DNA of 44,301 bases from Actinomycetota bacterium (GCA_017853685.1 JAFMJD010000003.1:1-44301); one strand, 5' to 3'. Positions 8,231-16,591 are shown, counted from the stretch's first letter. The notes: a model not told the origin generated them from the letters alone. A program made the numbers and translations.

Positions 8231-9847
8231 AATCTGGCCGACATCTACGAGGCCGTCGCCCGGGTGGTGCCCGATCGCCCCGCCCAGGTCCACGGCAACC
8301 GCACATTTACGTGGTCGCAGTTCGACCAACGATGCAATGCGCTTGCCGCCGATCTGCTCGCCGCTGGTCTGTCGCACCAGTCGAAGGTGGCGGCGTACCT
8401 CTACAACGGTCCGGAGTATCTCGAGACCTATGTGGCGGCCTTCAAGGCCGGTCTTGCACCTGTGAACACCAACTACCGCTACGGCCACGACGAGATCGTG
8501 TACCTGTTCGACAACGCCGATGCCGAAGCAGTGGTGTACCACGCCACCTTCAATGATCTGGTTGCCTCAGTGCGTCACGAACTGCCGAAGGTGAAGCGGT
8601 GGTACTGCGTTGCCGACGCCGCCGGTTCGGCACCGGACTGGGCGATCGACTACGAGTCCGTGGTGTCGATGCCCGCGCCCGATGCGGTTCGCGGTCCGTG
8701 GGGTCGCAGTCCCGACGACCTGCTGTTGCTCTACACCGGCGGAACCACCGGCATGCCCAAGGGTGTGATGTGGCGCCAGGACGATCTGGTGAACGTGCTC
8801 GGCTCGGGCGGCAACGCAGTGCTCGGATTCGCCCCCGCCGCAGACATGAGCGAACTCATCGGCCGGATGGGTGCCGATTGGCCGCGCTTCACGTTGCTGT
8901 CGGCCTGCCCACTCATGCATGGCACGGGTCAGTTCTCGAGTTTCATCGCATTGATGCTGGGCGGATGTGTCGTCACCCTGCCGTCGCGCTCGTTCGATGT
9001 GGCAGAACTGTTCGATCAGGTGCAACGCCATCACGTGAACTCGATCATCATCGTGGGTCAGGCGTTCGCCGGCCCCATGCTCGAGCATCTGGACGCGAGC
9101 CCCGGTCGCTACGACCTCTCGAGCGTTCGCATGATCACCTCGTCCGGGGTGATGTGGTCGCAGGACAACAAGCAGGCACTCCTGGCCCACATGCCCGACG
9201 CGGCACTGTTCGATTCGTTCGGTTCCTCCGAGGCAGTCGGTATGGGTGCATCGGTGTCCACCAAGGACGGCACGTCGAAGACTGCGCGCTTCATGCTCGG
9301 ACCGTTCTGTGGGGTGTTCACCGAAGACGGCCGTCGGGTCACGCCGGGCTCGGGTGAGCGCGGTCTGGTGGCGGTGGGCGGCTTCATCCCACTCGGCTAC
9401 TACAAAGACGATGCGAAGACGGCCCAGACCTTCCGGACCATCGAGGGGAAGCGTTGGAGCGTTCCCGGCGACTGGGCCGAGGTGAACGAGGACGGGACGC
9501 TGAACCTCTTGGGGCGCGGTTCGGTGTGCATCAACACCGGCGGCGAGAAGGTGTTCCCCGAAGAGGTGGAGGAGGCGCTCAAGCGACACGCCAAGGTGCG
9601 TGATGCCGTGGCTGTGGGTCTTCCCGATACCCGCTTCGGTGAGACCATCTGCGCAGTGGTGGAGCCGACTCCCGGTGCGTCGCCCACACTCGCCGAACTC
9701 GCCGACTTCGTGAAGTCGAACCTGGCTGCGTACAAAGCGCCGAGACAACTCGTGATCGTGGACACCATCGGCCGAGCGCCCAACGGCAAGGTGGACTACA
9801 AACGACTCCGTGGCGTGGCAGCCAAGGAACTCGGCATCACGGTGTAG
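8219..9847 (+). CDS. Acyl-CoA synthetase, FadD19-like
   Basis: ATP-dependent CoA ligase of the ANL superfamily, 542 aa. The AMP-binding P-loop YTGGTTGMPKG is at residues 172-182, followed by VMWRQDDL, which strongly recalls mycobacterial FadD19, a ligase activating sterol side chains. Later motifs are GSSEAVG, GYYKDDAKTAQTFR, the hinge-region GRGSVCINTGGEKVFPEEVE, and the C-terminal catalytic Lys in APNGKVDY. It probably makes acyl-CoA thioesters for beta-oxidation. ATG 8219 is chosen over 8201 because it gives MTSWNLADIYEAVARVVPDRP, the normal N-terminus. Its stop overlaps the end of the convergent CapA-like gene by 11 nt. Substrate specificity is inferred. Confidence 0.92.
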   Translation: MTSWNLADIYEAVARVVPDRPAQVHGNRTFTWSQFDQRCNALAADLLAAGLSHQSKVAAYLYNGPEYLETYVAAFKAGLAPVNTNYRYGHDEIVYLFDNADAEAVVYHATFNDLVASVRHELPKVKRWYCVADAAGSAPDWAIDYESVVSMPAPDAVRGPWGRSPDDLLLLYTGGTTGMPKGVMWRQDDLVNVLGSGGNAVLGFAPAADMSELIGRMGADWPRFTLLSACPLMHGTGQFSSFIALMLGGCVVTLPSRSFDVAELFDQVQRHHVNSIIIVGQAFAGPMLEHLDASPGRYDLSSVRMITSSGVMWSQDNKQALLAHMPDAALFDSFGSSEAVGMGASVSTKDGTSKTARFMLGPFCGVFTEDGRRVTPGSGERGLVAVGGFIPLGYYKDDAKTAQTFRTIEGKRWSVPGDWAEVNEDGTLNLLGRGSVCINTGGEKVFPEEVEEALKRHAKVRDAVAVGLPDTRFGETICAVVEPTPGASPTLAELADFVKSNLAAYKAPRQLVIVDTIGRAPNGKVDYKRLRGVAAKELGITV

Positions 9848-11012
9848 GCAGAGGGGTCGTTGCCGGCATCGTTGTTGTGGTTGTGGTGGTCGTCGGGGGC
9901 GGCTCCAGCGGCGGCACGAACGAGCCGAGCAGGAATCGAGTGCGTCGGTACCCCTCGTACATCTGCCGGCGGATCCAGCGCGCAATGCGAGGGTCGTTGA
10001 CCCGCTTGGTGAGCACGACGGCCCGCAGCGAAGGCGGGTACACCCAGGTGGGGATCGCCACCGGTCGGAGCACCTCGAACCCACCCTCGGCGCGTTCGGC
10101 GAAGGTGACCTGCAACAACACACCTTCTTGCGTGCCGAGGCGCAGCGTGGTGGCCTGTCGCTGGTTGGACACGATGTTGCCGAGGCCGAAGGCCACCCAC
10201 GTTCCGTTGATCTTGCGAATCGGCTGCAGCACGTGGGCATGGTGACCGATGATCAGGTCCACTACTCCGGCGCTCGTGACGGCCTTGGCCACGTTCAACT
10301 GGGCGATCGTGGGTTGCTGTCGGTACTCCTGGCCCCAGTGGAACGACACGATCACCACTTCTGCGCCGCGCACGCGTGCATCCTGGGCGTCGGCGATCAC
10401 GCGGGAGGCCGAGATGAAGTTGGTTCGCCACGGCTCCCATCCCCGGGGTCGGAGTCGCCCGTTGTACCCATAGGTGTAGGCGAGATGTGCCACGCGTACG
10501 CCGTTCACGTCGAGGATGGGGGCGATCGCCTCCTCCGGTGTGCGTGCGGTTCCCGAGTGCCCGAGGCCTGCGGCGTCGAAGGCGTCGAGTGTGGCGTCGA
10601 TACCGGCGAGTCCCTTGTCGATCGTGTGGTTGTTCGCCGTACTGCAACGATCGAATCCGGCGTCACGCAACGACTGGGCCATGGCGACTGGCGTGGCGAA
10701 CGACGGATACCCCGAGTAGCGGATGCCGGCGGGCGCGATGGGGCCCTCCAGATTGCAGATCGCCAGATCGGCGGCCTCGAGGTAGGGGCGCAACTCGGCG
10801 AACATCGGCCGATAGTCGTACGAGGTGCCCCCGCCGTTCAGGAGTGCCCGTTGATTCACCGCGTTATGGGCAATCACGTCGCCGGTGGCTGCAAGGGTGA
10901 ACGAACGCAGCGGGGCCGGAGGATCCTCTCCCTGCGCTGCCGGCACGCACAACGCAAACACCGCAAGCGATATGGCCGTGGCCACCAGGCGTCGTCGGAG
11001 AGGCTGCTGCAT
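9837..11012 (-). CDS. CapA family protein (PGA-synthesis/metallophosphatase-like), secreted
   Basis: The 391-aa product has an N-terminal signal peptide (RRRLVATAISLAVFALCVPAAQG) and a CapA-type calcineurin-like metal-binding domain: ATGDVIAHN, CNLEGPIAP, TANNHTIDKG, HWGQEY and GHHAHVLQPI. CapA proteins take part in poly-gamma-glutamate or related surface-polymer metabolism, but many actinobacterial members are uncharacterised. The C-terminus ends in an unusual Pro then Thr-rich run (PPPTTTTTTTTMPATT). The ORF track extends to 11423, over the divergent gene; ATG 11012 is chosen because it directly precedes the signal peptide. No partner genes for polymer synthesis lie nearby. Confidence 0.85.
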   Translation of the reverse strand: MQQPLRRRLVATAISLAVFALCVPAAQGEDPPAPLRSFTLAATGDVIAHNAVNQRALLNGGGTSYDYRPMFAELRPYLEAADLAICNLEGPIAPAGIRYSGYPSFATPVAMAQSLRDAGFDRCSTANNHTIDKGLAGIDATLDAFDAAGLGHSGTARTPEEAIAPILDVNGVRVAHLAYTYGYNGRLRPRGWEPWRTNFISASRVIADAQDARVRGAEVVIVSFHWGQEYRQQPTIAQLNVAKAVTSAGVVDLIIGHHAHVLQPIRKINGTWVAFGLGNIVSNQRQATTLRLGTQEGVLLQVTFAERAEGGFEVLRPVAIPTWVYPPSLRAVVLTKRVNDPRIARWIRRQMYEGYRRTRFLLGSFVPPLEPPPTTTTTTTTMPATTPLPTP

Positions 11013-11041
11013 CGTGGTCGTCCCGAGGGGTTGTCTACCAC

Positions 11042-11047
11042 TACCCT
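11042..11047 (+). promoter_or_regulatory. -10 box TACCCT (leaderless)
   Basis: TACCCT ends 7 nt before GTG 11055 in the 42-nt gap between divergent genes. Confidence 0.5.
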
Positions 11048-11054
11048 CGCGCAG

Positions 11055-11573
11055 GTGGCGAAACAGCAACGTCGTCGGGTCGTTCCCCGTCCGTCCCCCG
11101 AGCCCGAGATCGGCCGTGTGTTCGCCGATGGTCCGGTGCATCGGCTCTATCAGGGTCTCGATGAGGCCGATCGTCGTGACATCGTGTTCGCGATCGGGGT
11201 GAAGACCTGCCAGCGCATCGGGCACCGGCACCGCCTCGTGGAGTTCCGACAGATCACCGACATCGCGTCGGAGTGGTCGGTGGTGGACTCGTGGCTGCAG
11301 ACAGCCGAACAGCAGGCCACGTTGCGGTCGTTCGGTGACCTGTTCGGTCCGTTGCTCACCGAGTTGGTGGGTCGGGCGGTGGAACTGCTGGGCGACAACT
11401 CGGATGCGCCCACCGCCGACCAACTGCGCGAGATGGGTGAAGAGCTTGCATTCGAGCGCTCGTGGCCCCAGGTGCGGCTCCTGATGGCTGGCGTGGTCGA
11501 GCTCGGTTTCGAGGCCGAGGCTGAGGCCAAGGCGCTCAGCGAGGCCGACGAACGCTTCCGTCTCCCTGCATGA
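11055..11573 (+). CDS. Hypothetical cytoplasmic protein, 172 aa
   Basis: I do not recognise this family. The product has a basic N-terminus (AKQQRRRVVPRPSPEPE), no membrane segment or signal peptide, and is predicted mostly helical, with an acidic Ala/Glu-rich C-terminus (GFEAEAEAKALSEADERF). A single Cys sits in VKTCQRIG. The ORF track starts at 9810 only because the antisense frame of CapA is open. GTG 11055 follows a TACCCT box by 7 nt. Its stop overlaps the ATG of the next gene (ATGA), so the two proteins are probably co-translated. Confidence 0.7.
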   Translation: MAKQQRRRVVPRPSPEPEIGRVFADGPVHRLYQGLDEADRRDIVFAIGVKTCQRIGHRHRLVEFRQITDIASEWSVVDSWLQTAEQQATLRSFGDLFGPLLTELVGRAVELLGDNSDAPTADQLREMGEELAFERSWPQVRLLMAGVVELGFEAEAEAKALSEADERFRLPA

Positions 11574-12001
11574 CCCTGCTCGTGATCCATCTCGTCGCCA
11601 CGGCGATGATGGCCGGGCTCATCTGGTTCGTGCAGGTCGTGCACTATCCGTTGTTCGATCTCGTGGGCGCCGAGCAGTCAGTGCAGTACGCCCACGAACA
11701 TCAACGGCGCACCTCGTACGTCGTTGGTGCGCCGATGGCCGTCGAGGGTGTCACGGCGCTGGCGCTCTTCTTCCGCCCGCCGAGCGATCTGGGGAGCGTG
11801 TGGCCGTTCGTCGGACTCGTGTTGTTGGGAATCGTGCACGCGAGCACGGTGTTCCTCCAGGTGCCCCAGCACGCCCGACTTGCGCAGGCTCACGATCCGG
11901 CGCGGGTGCGGTTCCTCGTGCGGACGAACTGGATACGCACGATCGGCTGGACGGCTCGCGCCGTGCTTGCTGCGTTCCTCGTGGTTGCCGGCGCGCAGTG
12001 A
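11570..12001 (+). CDS. Hypothetical four-helix membrane protein, 143 aa
   Basis: Small integral membrane protein with about four hydrophobic segments: residues 2-22 (LLVIHLVATAMMAGLIWFV), 50-66, 78-96 (WPFVGLVLLGIVHASTVFL) and 122-140. Conserved-looking residues include H7, the VVHYPLF segment and a VPQHARL loop. No family is assigned with confidence. The ATG overlaps the upstream stop, so it is expected to be made together with the 172-aa protein. A perfect hairpin follows 8 nt after its stop. Confidence 0.75.
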   Translation: MTLLVIHLVATAMMAGLIWFVQVVHYPLFDLVGAEQSVQYAHEHQRRTSYVVGAPMAVEGVTALALFFRPPSDLGSVWPFVGLVLLGIVHASTVFLQVPQHARLAQAHDPARVRFLVRTNWIRTIGWTARAVLAAFLVVAGAQ

Positions 12002-12008
12002 TGCCCGA

Positions 12009-12030
12009 CTGACAGCGTTCTCGCTGTCAG
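12009..12030. terminator. Perfect 9-bp hairpin between convergent genes
   Basis: CTGACAGCG-TTCT-CGCTGTCAG forms an uninterrupted 9-bp stem with a 4-nt loop. It follows one stop by 8 nt and includes the stop codon of the opposing gene. There is no T-tract, so it may act as a bidirectional RNA end or stabilising hairpin rather than a classical intrinsic terminator. Confidence 0.55.
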
Positions 12031-12965
12031 CGACGATCAGGACGTGACCAGCGCCCGAGGCCGAGGGCGGTGGATACCGCCGGTTGCACCACGAGACGCT
12101 CGGTCACCGGAAGGAACGGCAGTCGGAGCATGAAGCGTGCACGCAGCGGCAGCAGCGCAATCGCTCCGGCCAGAATCGGCGCGTAGCCGAGGCGCTCCGG
12201 CGCCGAGAGCCCAGCTGGCAGGGCAAGGTAGCGAGCAGCATCGCGTGCCTCGCGGGTGGAGCGCAGTTCGGGGTCGTATGCGTGCAACTGTGCACGGAGT
12301 TCGCTGACCGATCGGGGAGCGCCCTGCACGCCGAGCAGTTCTGCGGTGATCGACATGTCGGCCACGTAGCGGTCCTCGTCGGCACTCGAGAGTTTCTTCG
12401 ATCCGTAGCGACGGTGCGCCGCGAGGAAACTGTCCACCTCGGCGAGATGGACCCAGCGCAGCAGGTGGGGGTCATTTGCCGAGTACGGCTCGCCGGCGGA
12501 TGTCATGCCCTGAACACGGCTGTGCACCTGCTTGACGGCCTCCACGCTGCGCACTGCCCACTCCTTGGGTCCGAACGTCACCACGCCGAGAAAGTCGGCA
12601 GTGCGCTGCAGGCGTCCCCACGGGTCCTCGCGGTAGTTGCTGTGCTGGGCCACGCCGGCCATCGCACGCGGGTGCAGGCTCTGCAGCAGCAGTGCGCGCA
12701 GTCCGCCCACCAGCATGGCGATATCGGCGTGCACCACCAGTACGGGGCTGTCGGGTGCGAGCAGTCGCTCACCGGGCGCCTCGAGCACCTCGGTCCAGCG
12801 TTCACGAGCCTCGGGCCCGCCGATGCGGGAGTCCAGTGCAGCGGCGATCGCCGTGCGAACTGATTCCACTGATGTCTTGACGATCTCGGGTGACAACAGC
12901 GCACCGAGATCGGGGGGATCGAGACGCAGGTTCACTCGGCCCAACGGTATCGGCGGCCCGAGCAC
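12027..12965 (-). CDS. MpaB-family (DUF2236) oxygenase
   Basis: The 312-aa product matches the DUF2236/MpaB oxygenase pattern: ALLLQSLHPRAMAGVAQHS, then YREDPWGRLQRTADFLGVVTFG, then LRWVHLAEVDSFLAAHRRYG. Relatives include the fungal meroterpenoid cleavage enzyme MpaB and the b-type heme rubber oxygenase Lcp, so oxidative cleavage of a hydrophobic substrate is plausible. The actual reaction is not known. GTG 12965 lies 8 nt downstream of the photolyase stop, so the two are probably one transcript. A 9-bp hairpin overlaps its stop. Confidence 0.85.
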   Translation of the reverse strand: MLGPPIPLGRVNLRLDPPDLGALLSPEIVKTSVESVRTAIAAALDSRIGGPEARERWTEVLEAPGERLLAPDSPVLVVHADIAMLVGGLRALLLQSLHPRAMAGVAQHSNYREDPWGRLQRTADFLGVVTFGPKEWAVRSVEAVKQVHSRVQGMTSAGEPYSANDPHLLRWVHLAEVDSFLAAHRRYGSKKLSSADEDRYVADMSITAELLGVQGAPRSVSELRAQLHAYDPELRSTREARDAARYLALPAGLSAPERLGYAPILAGAIALLPLRARFMLRLPFLPVTERLVVQPAVSTALGLGRWSRPDRR

Positions 12966-12973
12966 ACCGTTCG

Positions 12974-14476
12974 TCAGAGTCGACCATCGTCGAGCAAATG
13001 CAGCACCTCACGCGCCCGTTCCCGAACGGCCTCGAGGTCGGTGAGTCGCCCCATGGCCCGCACCTGTTGCACCACCCGCGGATTCGAGTCGAAGCGTTCC
13101 CGATGGCGGGCAAGAAAGTCCCAGTACAAGGTGGTGAACGGGCAGGCGTCGGGTCCGACGCGCTTGGTGCGGTCGAACGCGCAGCCGTTGCAGTAATCGC
13201 TCATCTTGTGGATGTACGCGCCGCCGGCCGCGTACGGCTTGGTGGCCATGCGGCCCCCGTCGGCATGCAGTGCCATGCCGAGCACGTTCGGCAGCATCAC
13301 CCATTCGGCGCCGTCGACGAAGCCCTCCCACATCCAGTCGACCAGCGCCTGGGGTGACACACCTGCGAGGAGCGACAGGTTGCCGAGCACCATGAGGCGT
13401 TGGATGTGATGTGTCCATCCGTAGTGCGTCACGTCGCTCAGGGTGTGTTCGACACATCGCATGGCCGTCGACGCTCCGGTGAACACCGGCGGCAGCGGTC
13501 GGTGTGCGCCGAGTTCGTTCGTGGAGCGGTACTCCGGCATCCACGACCAGTAGGTGCCCCACACGTACTCGCGCCAACCGATGATCTGGCGTATCGCTCC
13601 CTCGGCCGATGCGATGGGCACCTCGCCACGGCGGTATGCGGCTTCGATCTCGTCGCACACCTCGCGTGGGTGCAACAGGCCGAGGTTGAGTGCGGGCGAG
13701 AGCAGCGTGTGCGAGAGGTGCCAGTTGGTGGACAGCATCGCGTCCTCGTACGGCCCGAATCCCGGCAGCACGTTCTGCACCGCATGACGCAGTTGGGCAA
13801 GTGCGCGGGCGCGGGTGGTGGGCCACACTCCGGTTGGGTCGTCGCCCCAGATCGGTGCACCCGAGTCCCGTAGCGCATGGAGATCATCGAGTGCTGCGCG
13901 GTCGATGTCATCGAGTTCGTGATGGACCGGCACCGGCCACGGGTGTGGCTTGCGGGGCGGCGGCTTGCGATTGTCGTGATCGAAGTTCCACTGTCCGCCC
14001 GCGGGCTCGTCGCCATCCATGAGGTAGCCCAGTCGCCGGCGCTGCCACCGATAGAAGTCCTCCATGCGCAATCGGTTGCGACCGAGTGCCCAGTCGGCGA
14101 AGTCGCTCGGGTGACACAGGAACTGGTCGGTGGGCACGGTCTCGACGCCCTCGGCACTCAGCATGGCGAGTCCGTCCCACGAGGCGGGCTCTGTTGCCAG
14201 CACCCGGGTGGGTGCGTACTGCGTCCGGTGGCGACCCAGTCCCTCGCGCAGCGACGGCGCTCGTTGGTAGTCAACCTCGAAGCCCTCGGCCCGGAGTTCG
14301 GCAGCGAGGTGACGCATACCGCTCGTCACCAGATGTGCGCGCTGGATGTGCCAGCGACGCGAACGCAACTTGGTTGCACTCTCCACCATGAGGACTCGCG
14401 TGTTGGTGGGTGTGGCGTGCCGGAGAGCGCCGAGGTGGCGGTTCAGTTGGTCGCCGAGCACCCACACCGTGTCCAC
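12974..14476 (-). CDS. Fe-S bacterial cryptochrome/photolyase (PhrB-like)
   Basis: Cryptochrome/photolyase-related flavoprotein, 500 aa, likely repairing UV (6-4) lesions with light. The N-terminus VWVLGDQLNRHLGAL is typical of the FeS-BCP (photolyase-related) family. Four cysteines at 341, 429, 432 and 445 have the same spacing as the four [4Fe-4S] ligands of Agrobacterium PhrB as I recall them (350, 438, 441, 454), with a constant offset of nine. Other family-like stretches are NWHLSHTLLSPALNLGLLHP, IGWREYVWGTYW and HHIQRLMVLGN. The GTG start follows TACGCT by 6 nt. The MpaB-like gene follows 8 nt after its stop. Confidence 0.93.
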   Translation of the reverse strand: MDTVWVLGDQLNRHLGALRHATPTNTRVLMVESATKLRSRRWHIQRAHLVTSGMRHLAAELRAEGFEVDYQRAPSLREGLGRHRTQYAPTRVLATEPASWDGLAMLSAEGVETVPTDQFLCHPSDFADWALGRNRLRMEDFYRWQRRRLGYLMDGDEPAGGQWNFDHDNRKPPPRKPHPWPVPVHHELDDIDRAALDDLHALRDSGAPIWGDDPTGVWPTTRARALAQLRHAVQNVLPGFGPYEDAMLSTNWHLSHTLLSPALNLGLLHPREVCDEIEAAYRRGEVPIASAEGAIRQIIGWREYVWGTYWSWMPEYRSTNELGAHRPLPPVFTGASTAMRCVEHTLSDVTHYGWTHHIQRLMVLGNLSLLAGVSPQALVDWMWEGFVDGAEWVMLPNVLGMALHADGGRMATKPYAAGGAYIHKMSDYCNGCAFDRTKRVGPDACPFTTLYWDFLARHRERFDSNPRVVQQVRAMGRLTDLEAVRERAREVLHLLDDGRL

Positions 14477-14482
14477 GGGGCG

Positions 14483-14488
14483 AGCGTA
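14483..14488 (-). promoter_or_regulatory. -10 box TACGCT for the photolyase gene (leaderless)
   Basis: Minus-strand TACGCT, then CGCCCC, then the GTG start at 14476. Confidence 0.5.
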
Positions 14489-14513
14489 CGGCGGGTTCGC
14501 CCGCTCGGTTGTC

Positions 14514-15263
14514 TCAGATGAAGAAACGAACGGCGGCGATGAGGCCGAAGGTCACCACCACCACACGCATGACCACAGGGTTCATACGACCGACGAGGCG
14601 ACCCCCGAGGTGGCCGCCCACGAGGCTCGTCACCGCCATCACTGCTGCGTACACCCAGTACACCTTGCCGGAGAACAGGAAGAACAGCGCTGCGAGGATG
14701 TTGATGACGAACGAGAGCACCTGTTTGAGTGCGTTCAGTCGCGTGAGTGGGTCATGCAGCGCGAGGCCGAGCACCGCCAGCAGCATGATGCCGAGTCCGG
14801 CACCGAAGTATCCGCCGTACACCGAGCACAAGAACACCGCCACGAGCAGAACGGGGCTTCCCTGTCGGGCCTCGCCGCTGGCGCCGAGCCACTTCTTGAG
14901 CAGCGACTGTCCGGCGAGCAGCGCGCACGCGAGGAGGATGAGGTAGGGGACCAGGTTGCGGAACAGTCGCTCGGGCGAGATCAGCAGCAGCACCGACCCG
15001 GTGAGTCCCCCGGCAGCGGCGGCGGGTAGCAGCGACCGGAGTCGGTCGCGGTTCTCCACGACGTGATGACGCTGTGCTGCGGCACCGCCGAGGTAGCCGG
15101 GGCACAACGCCACGGTGTTGGTGATGTTCGCCGACACCGACGGCACGCCGAGCGCAACGAGCACGGGGAACGACACGAGCGTGCCGCCGCCTGCGACTGC
15201 GTTGATGAGGCCGGCGGCCAAGCCCGCCCCTCCCGCTCCGATTGCGTTGCCGATGGATGTCAC
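14514..15263 (-). CDS. TauE/SafE family membrane transporter
   Basis: Polytopic membrane protein of 249 aa with about eight hydrophobic segments. It has the family features GLAAGLINAVAGGGTLVSFPVL at the N-terminus and a second half repeat with CSVYGGYFGAGLGIMLLAVL. TauE/SafE proteins export sulfite, sulfoacetate or related organosulfur anions; the substrate here is unknown. The ORF track extends to 15353, but GTG 15263 is preferred because GGAG lies 6 nt upstream and the N-terminus then matches the family. A TACCCT box and an adjoining palindrome upstream suggest repression by a small-molecule-responsive regulator not encoded here. Confidence 0.9.
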   Translation of the reverse strand: MTSIGNAIGAGGAGLAAGLINAVAGGGTLVSFPVLVALGVPSVSANITNTVALCPGYLGGAAAQRHHVVENRDRLRSLLPAAAAGGLTGSVLLLISPERLFRNLVPYLILLACALLAGQSLLKKWLGASGEARQGSPVLLVAVFLCSVYGGYFGAGLGIMLLAVLGLALHDPLTRLNALKQVLSFVINILAALFFLFSGKVYWVYAAVMAVTSLVGGHLGGRLVGRMNPVVMRVVVVTFGLIAAVRFFI

Positions 15264-15272
15264 CTGATGCTC

Positions 15273-15287
15273 CTGACCATCGGTCAG
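15273..15287. promoter_or_regulatory. Palindromic operator candidate upstream of the TauE-like gene
   Basis: CTGACC-ATC-GGTCAG is a 6+3+6 perfect inverted repeat. On the minus strand it overlaps the last bases of a -10-like TACCCT (15291-15286) and ends in the Shine-Dalgarno GGAG. A dimeric regulator bound here would block initiation. Confidence 0.45.
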
Positions 15288-15291
15288 GGTA
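15286..15291 (-). promoter_or_regulatory. -10 box TACCCT for the TauE-like gene
   Basis: TACCCT lies 22 nt before GTG 15263 with a Shine-Dalgarno between them, so this would be a leadered promoter, unlike most -10 boxes found in the window. Confidence 0.4.
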
Positions 15292-15364
15292 CGCGGGCGA
15301 GATCGCCGATCGTGTGAGCATTTCGTGTGCCGGGTCGAGCGTCGGCCGTGCAAGGATCGGCGGC

Positions 15365-15748
15365 ATGAACCGCGAGATCAATCCGTCGTCCATCGCCCCG
15401 ACGGCGGCCAATTACGCCCACGGGGTGCTGAGTACCGATGTGTCGAGCATCCTGCATCTGTCGGGAGCAGTGGGAGTCCGGCCCGACGGCTCGATCTCCG
15501 ACGATGTCGCCGAACAGGCAGCGGTGACGTGGGAGAACCTCGCCGCGATCTGCGCCGAGGCCGGCATGTCGCTCGACGACATCGTGTCCATCACCACCTA
15601 CGCCGTGGTGGGGGAGCCCTTGGCAGGTGTGATGGCGGCGCGTGACCGCGCGCTCGGCGGCCGACGCGTTGCATCGGTGCTCATCACGGTTCCGGCGCTC
15701 GCACGGCCCGAATGGAAGATGGAGATCGCTGCCGTCGCCGTGCGCTGA
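15365..15748 (+). CDS. Rid family (RidA/YjgF) protein
   Basis: The 127-aa product shows the Rid fold pattern: a strand with ILHLSGAVGVRPDGSI, then DDVAEQAAVTWENLAAICAEAGMSLDDIVSITTY, then RRVASVLITVPALARPEWKMEIAAVAV. Rid proteins hydrolyse reactive enamine/imine intermediates, protecting PLP enzymes, or act in specific catabolic pathways. The Arg before VASVL is placed like the substrate-carboxylate-binding Arg of RidA, but the segment around it is divergent. ATG 15365 is chosen over 15242 because it gives the correct family length. The gene is divergent from the TauE-like gene and its stop is 3 nt from that of a convergent SDR gene. Confidence 0.85.
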   Translation: MNREINPSSIAPTAANYAHGVLSTDVSSILHLSGAVGVRPDGSISDDVAEQAAVTWENLAAICAEAGMSLDDIVSITTYAVVGEPLAGVMAARDRALGGRRVASVLITVPALARPEWKMEIAAVAVR

Positions 15749-15751
15749 CGG

Positions 15752-16591
15752 TCAGTCCATCCGCAAGCCGCCGTCGACGTTCAGCGTCTGGCCGGTGATG
15801 TAGCTCGCCTCGTCGCTCGCGAGGAACGCCACGGCCGCCGCTTGTTCCTCCACGCGTCCCTGCCGGCCCCACGGGATCCGGCTCACGGCACCCTGACGCG
15901 GTGCCTCGGCCGGCAGGTTGTAGCGCGCTGCGGTGCGACCGAACGTTCCGTCCATCATGTCGGTGTCGGTGGAGCCGGGGCACACGCAGTTCACGCGGAT
16001 GCGAGATGGCGCAAGTTCCACTGCCAACTGCTGGGTGAGCCCGATGAGTCCCCACTTGGTTGCGCAGTAGGCGCCGTAGTTGGGCAGGCCCTGTCGACCG
16101 GCCATCGACGAAATGTTGATGATGACGCCCCCGTTGCCAGCAGCGCGCATGGCACGGCCGCCGAACTTGGTGACGAGGTACACGCCGTTCAGGTTCACAT
16201 CGACGGTGCGGTACCAGACCTCGTCGTCCATGTCGAGAATCGGCGCCGCGCCCGCCTCGCTCGGAAGCGCAGCGTTGTTCACGATGATGTCGAGACGCCC
16301 GAAGCGCTCGATCACCGAGTCCACCATGGCGCTCACCTCGTCGCCCCGGACGACGTCGAACTCCGAGGCGAGCGAACCGCGGCCCATGGCCTCGATCTCG
16401 GCTGCCACGCTGTGCACCCCGCGCCATCCGGCGTCACGTTCGTGTGCCGGGTACGACGACGGGTCTCGTGGGAACCCCGTCACGACCACGTTGCAGCCCT
16501 CCTCGGCCAGGCGCAGCGCAATCGCCCGCCCGATGCCGCGCTGGCGGGCCGCCCCGGTCACCACTGCCACTTTCCCCTCGAGTCCCTGCAC
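15752..16591 (-). CDS. SDR family oxidoreductase
   Basis: Classical SDR of 279 aa with a slightly expanded cofactor loop, TGAARQRGIGRAIALRLAEEG (residues about 12-32). A TGFPRDPSS segment replaces the usual acidic strand-2 end, so NADP(H) use is possible. It has VNNAA in place of NNAG, and catalytic Ser plus YCATK. The C-terminus SYITGQTLNVDGGLRMD is typical of the family. GAGGAGG lies 4 nt before the GTG start. It is divergent from the VOC gene. The substrate is unknown; related enzymes act on 3-oxoacyl or hydroxysteroid substrates. Confidence 0.92.
   Translation of the reverse strand: MQGLEGKVAVVTGAARQRGIGRAIALRLAEEGCNVVVTGFPRDPSSYPAHERDAGWRGVHSVAAEIEAMGRGSLASEFDVVRGDEVSAMVDSVIERFGRLDIIVNNAALPSEAGAAPILDMDDEVWYRTVDVNLNGVYLVTKFGGRAMRAAGNGGVIINISSMAGRQGLPNYGAYCATKWGLIGLTQQLAVELAPSRIRVNCVCPGSTDTDMMDGTFGRTAARYNLPAEAPRQGAVSRIPWGRQGRVEEQAAAVAFLASDEASYITGQTLNVDGGLRMD

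Noticed and set aside
8567-10240. 557-aa minus-strand ORF
   Set aside because: It is antisense to the FadD19-like ligase, whose motifs are clear; its His/Arg/Gly-rich composition is that of a shadow frame.
9810-11054. N-terminal part of the 587-aa plus-strand ORF
   Set aside because: It is antisense to CapA; the real gene begins at GTG 11055 after a TACCCT box.
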